Below, piece after piece: positions 62,760 to 64,000 of a DNA stretch of 64,000 nt (positions are counted from its first letter, which is position 1; the number at the start of each line of letters is the position of its first letter). The notes under the pieces were generated by a model, which was given only the letters and a program-made list of their open reading frames with translations, had not been told where the DNA came from and made no database searches. Position numbers and translations under genes: made by a program. This DNA comes from Caprimulgus europaeus (lineage: Eukaryota > Chordata > Aves > Caprimulgiformes > Caprimulgidae): NCBI GenBank assembly GCA_907165065.1, contig OU015532.1:44184839-44248838 (forward strand). The letters run 5' to 3'.

Positions 62760-62920
62760 GCTACAAACCAGAGCAGGCTCTTGTTGAGCCCAAGTTTACC
62801 TTCACAGGAAATCCATTGTTTGAAAAGCTAATGGAGCACCACACCCCTGTGCGCACACAGATGGGGCTCTCTGATAAATTCTCGCTCTCCAACAGACACG
62901 AATACCTCAGAATTATCTGA
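62760..62920 (+). CDS. Candidate terminal coding exon, unknown gene
   Basis: The sequence TTCCACATTTCTATTTCAG ends at 62,759, a very good vertebrate splice acceptor with a pyrimidine tract. After it, two bases (GC, completing a split codon) are followed by 52 open codons and TGA at 62,918-62,920. The peptide begins YKPEQALVEPKFTFTGNPLF, continues EKLMEHHTPVRTQMGLSDKF and ends SLSNRHEYLRII. It is soluble, charged and has no low-complexity bias. This looks like a C-terminal exon, though I recognise no family and assign no function. Against it: 52 codons is within chance, no AATAAA signal was noticed within a few hundred bases, and no upstream exon was identified in this window. Confidence 0.35.
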
Positions 62921-63214
62921 TAATGCTATTGTTAAAGTTCCAATATTGAAAGTCCTACAAGAAATGATAAATTTATTTACACAAATTTATTGCAGTAGGA
63001 AACTTGATCTGAGCAAGGTATCAAATTAGCGAGTAGGAATTGTAATGCCCAGACCAACACAAAGACAGCTCCTCAATCTGGAGTAAATTACTGTAAATTA
63101 GCAAGAATCCCAAATGCAAGGGCCAAGTTCTTCTTAAAGGAAAAGTTTGACCTGGTGTACAAAAATACTAACGATCCTGTTTATTTATTTGCCTGTGGGT
63201 GTATACAAACAAAA
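62921..63214. other. Possible 3' UTR or intergenic DNA
   Basis: AT-rich sequence with ATTA-type words and no repeat. It would be 3' untranslated sequence if the preceding exon is real. Confidence 0.3.
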
Positions 63215-63381
63215 GGTTGCCCAGAGAAGCTGTGGCTGCTCCTCCCTGGAAGTGTTCTCGGCCAGGTTGGCTGAGGCTTTGAGCAACCTGGTCTAGTGGA
63301 AGGTGTCCCTGCTGATGGCAGCGGGGGTGGAGCTGGATGAGCTTTAAGGTCCCTTCCAACCCAAACCAGTCTGGGAGTCTA
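63215..63381 (+). mobile_element. CR1 LINE 3' end fragment
   Basis: GGTTGCCCAGAGAAGCTGTG, GGAAGTGTTCTCGGCCAGGT, GAGCAACCTGGTCTAGTGGA, GAGCTTTAAGGTCCCTTCCA and ACCCAAACCAGTCTGGGAGT trace the CR1 3' UTR in plus orientation. The terminal octamers have decayed. It is the same tail type as the copy at 60.4 kb, in the opposite orientation. Confidence 0.93.
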
Positions 63382-64000
63382 AAAAACTACTCAGAAGAAA
63401 CCCTGTTGGTATTTAAGCAATCAATAATGTTCACCACTTTCCCCTTCCCTCTGGTGGTAGAAATAGGAGCTGAGTAAAGCCAGGAAATTTCCATGCAAAA
63501 ATGTGTTGATGATGAGCAAGTGTATTTCCTTCACAGAGGGAAATAGTGTCTAGAAGAGAGAATTAATACAGTTTTAGTGTACTCTGCAAATAATGCAGAT
63601 GCCAGAACTCCTTTGAATGCCATGCATTCAGTGATTATCAGTCTGAACAAGGAAACTTTCAAATATCGTCGTAATTAACATCTTAGGAATACCACATTAA
63701 CATATTTAGATGTTTGTAATCAGGGCTCAGCTCCAGAAATGCTGCCCCTCCTCGTCTTTTACAGTGGAAAAATGATGAGTTTGTCTGTCTGTAAGGAGGT
63801 GTGAGATTTTCCAGGAGTAGGAGATGTGTGGAGACAGTCTGAAAAATGAGAGAAGACTTCCTTCTTTTAGTCTCCATATCCAACCAGTCCAGAAATTCGG
63901 TTTCAGATTAGGTCCTACTGAAACAGTGGATCATAGGCAATACATTGAGCATCTTTGGGAAATTCGGTTGGAAAACATAGGTGCAAAACTCAATTTGTTT
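63382..64000. other. Unique noncoding right edge
   Basis: No gene or repeat recognised up to the end of the window. Confidence 0.5.

Overview
The window looks like bird nuclear DNA. The evidence is its repeats: about nine fragments of the CR1 (chicken repeat 1) LINE, with typical 3' ends finishing in ATTCTATGATTCT-like or ATTCTGTG-like octamers; two older CR1 fragments of the type shared with turtles and crocodiles; a few faint MIR-type (CORE-SINE) relics; and one solo retroviral LTR of a kind common in avian genomes. No mammalian Alu or L1, and no bacterial operon, CRISPR array or rRNA, is visible. The species cannot be read from the sequence, and the assignment rests on remembered repeat consensus sequences.

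No complete protein-coding gene was recognised. Nearly all open frames are 60-110 codons long, lie in AT-rich DNA and look like chance. The longest are either simple repeats (a 5-base repeat near 21 kb, a 3-base repeat near 55.6 kb) or pieces of CR1 reverse-transcriptase ORF2. The window therefore reads as intergenic or intronic DNA of a gene-poor region. The best host-exon candidate is at 62,760-62,920 on the plus strand: a strong splice acceptor followed by 52 open codons and a stop. Weaker exon candidates are at 38.7-38.9 kb (minus), 44.8-45.0 kb (plus) and 47.2-47.6 kb.

Layout: 1-6.4 kb is mostly unique DNA with a GC-rich left edge. A CR1 3' end lies at 6.4-6.6 kb. A CpG-rich patch ending in a good splice donor lies at 12.65-13.29 kb. 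Two CR1 copies lie in tandem at 18.1-19.5 kb. A pure CTCTC array of about 275 bp starts at 21.0 kb. An old CR1 lies at 23.2 kb and a MIR relic at 27.8 kb. The 32.5-35.2 kb block holds a CpG cluster, a diverged direct duplication of about 210 bp, a MIR relic and the best-preserved CR1. Further CR1 pieces are at 35.8 and 39.0 kb. A CpG/CRE/minisatellite/donor cluster lies at 40.6-40.85 kb, another MIR relic at 42.9 kb, a CRE-plus-TATA motif pair at 46.4-46.5 kb, a pyrimidine-rich stretch at 47.9-48.4 kb, an old CR1 at 54.0 kb and the solo LTR with its expanded AAT array at 55.4-56.1 kb. CR1 copies at 57.4, 60.4 and 63.2 kb and a MIR relic at 58.5 kb complete the right end.

I found no convincing novel biological system. 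The items most worth checking are the candidate terminal exon at 62.76 kb, the promoter-like clusters at 12.7-13.3 and 40.6 kb, the long pure pyrimidine array, and the local duplication at 33/35 kb.
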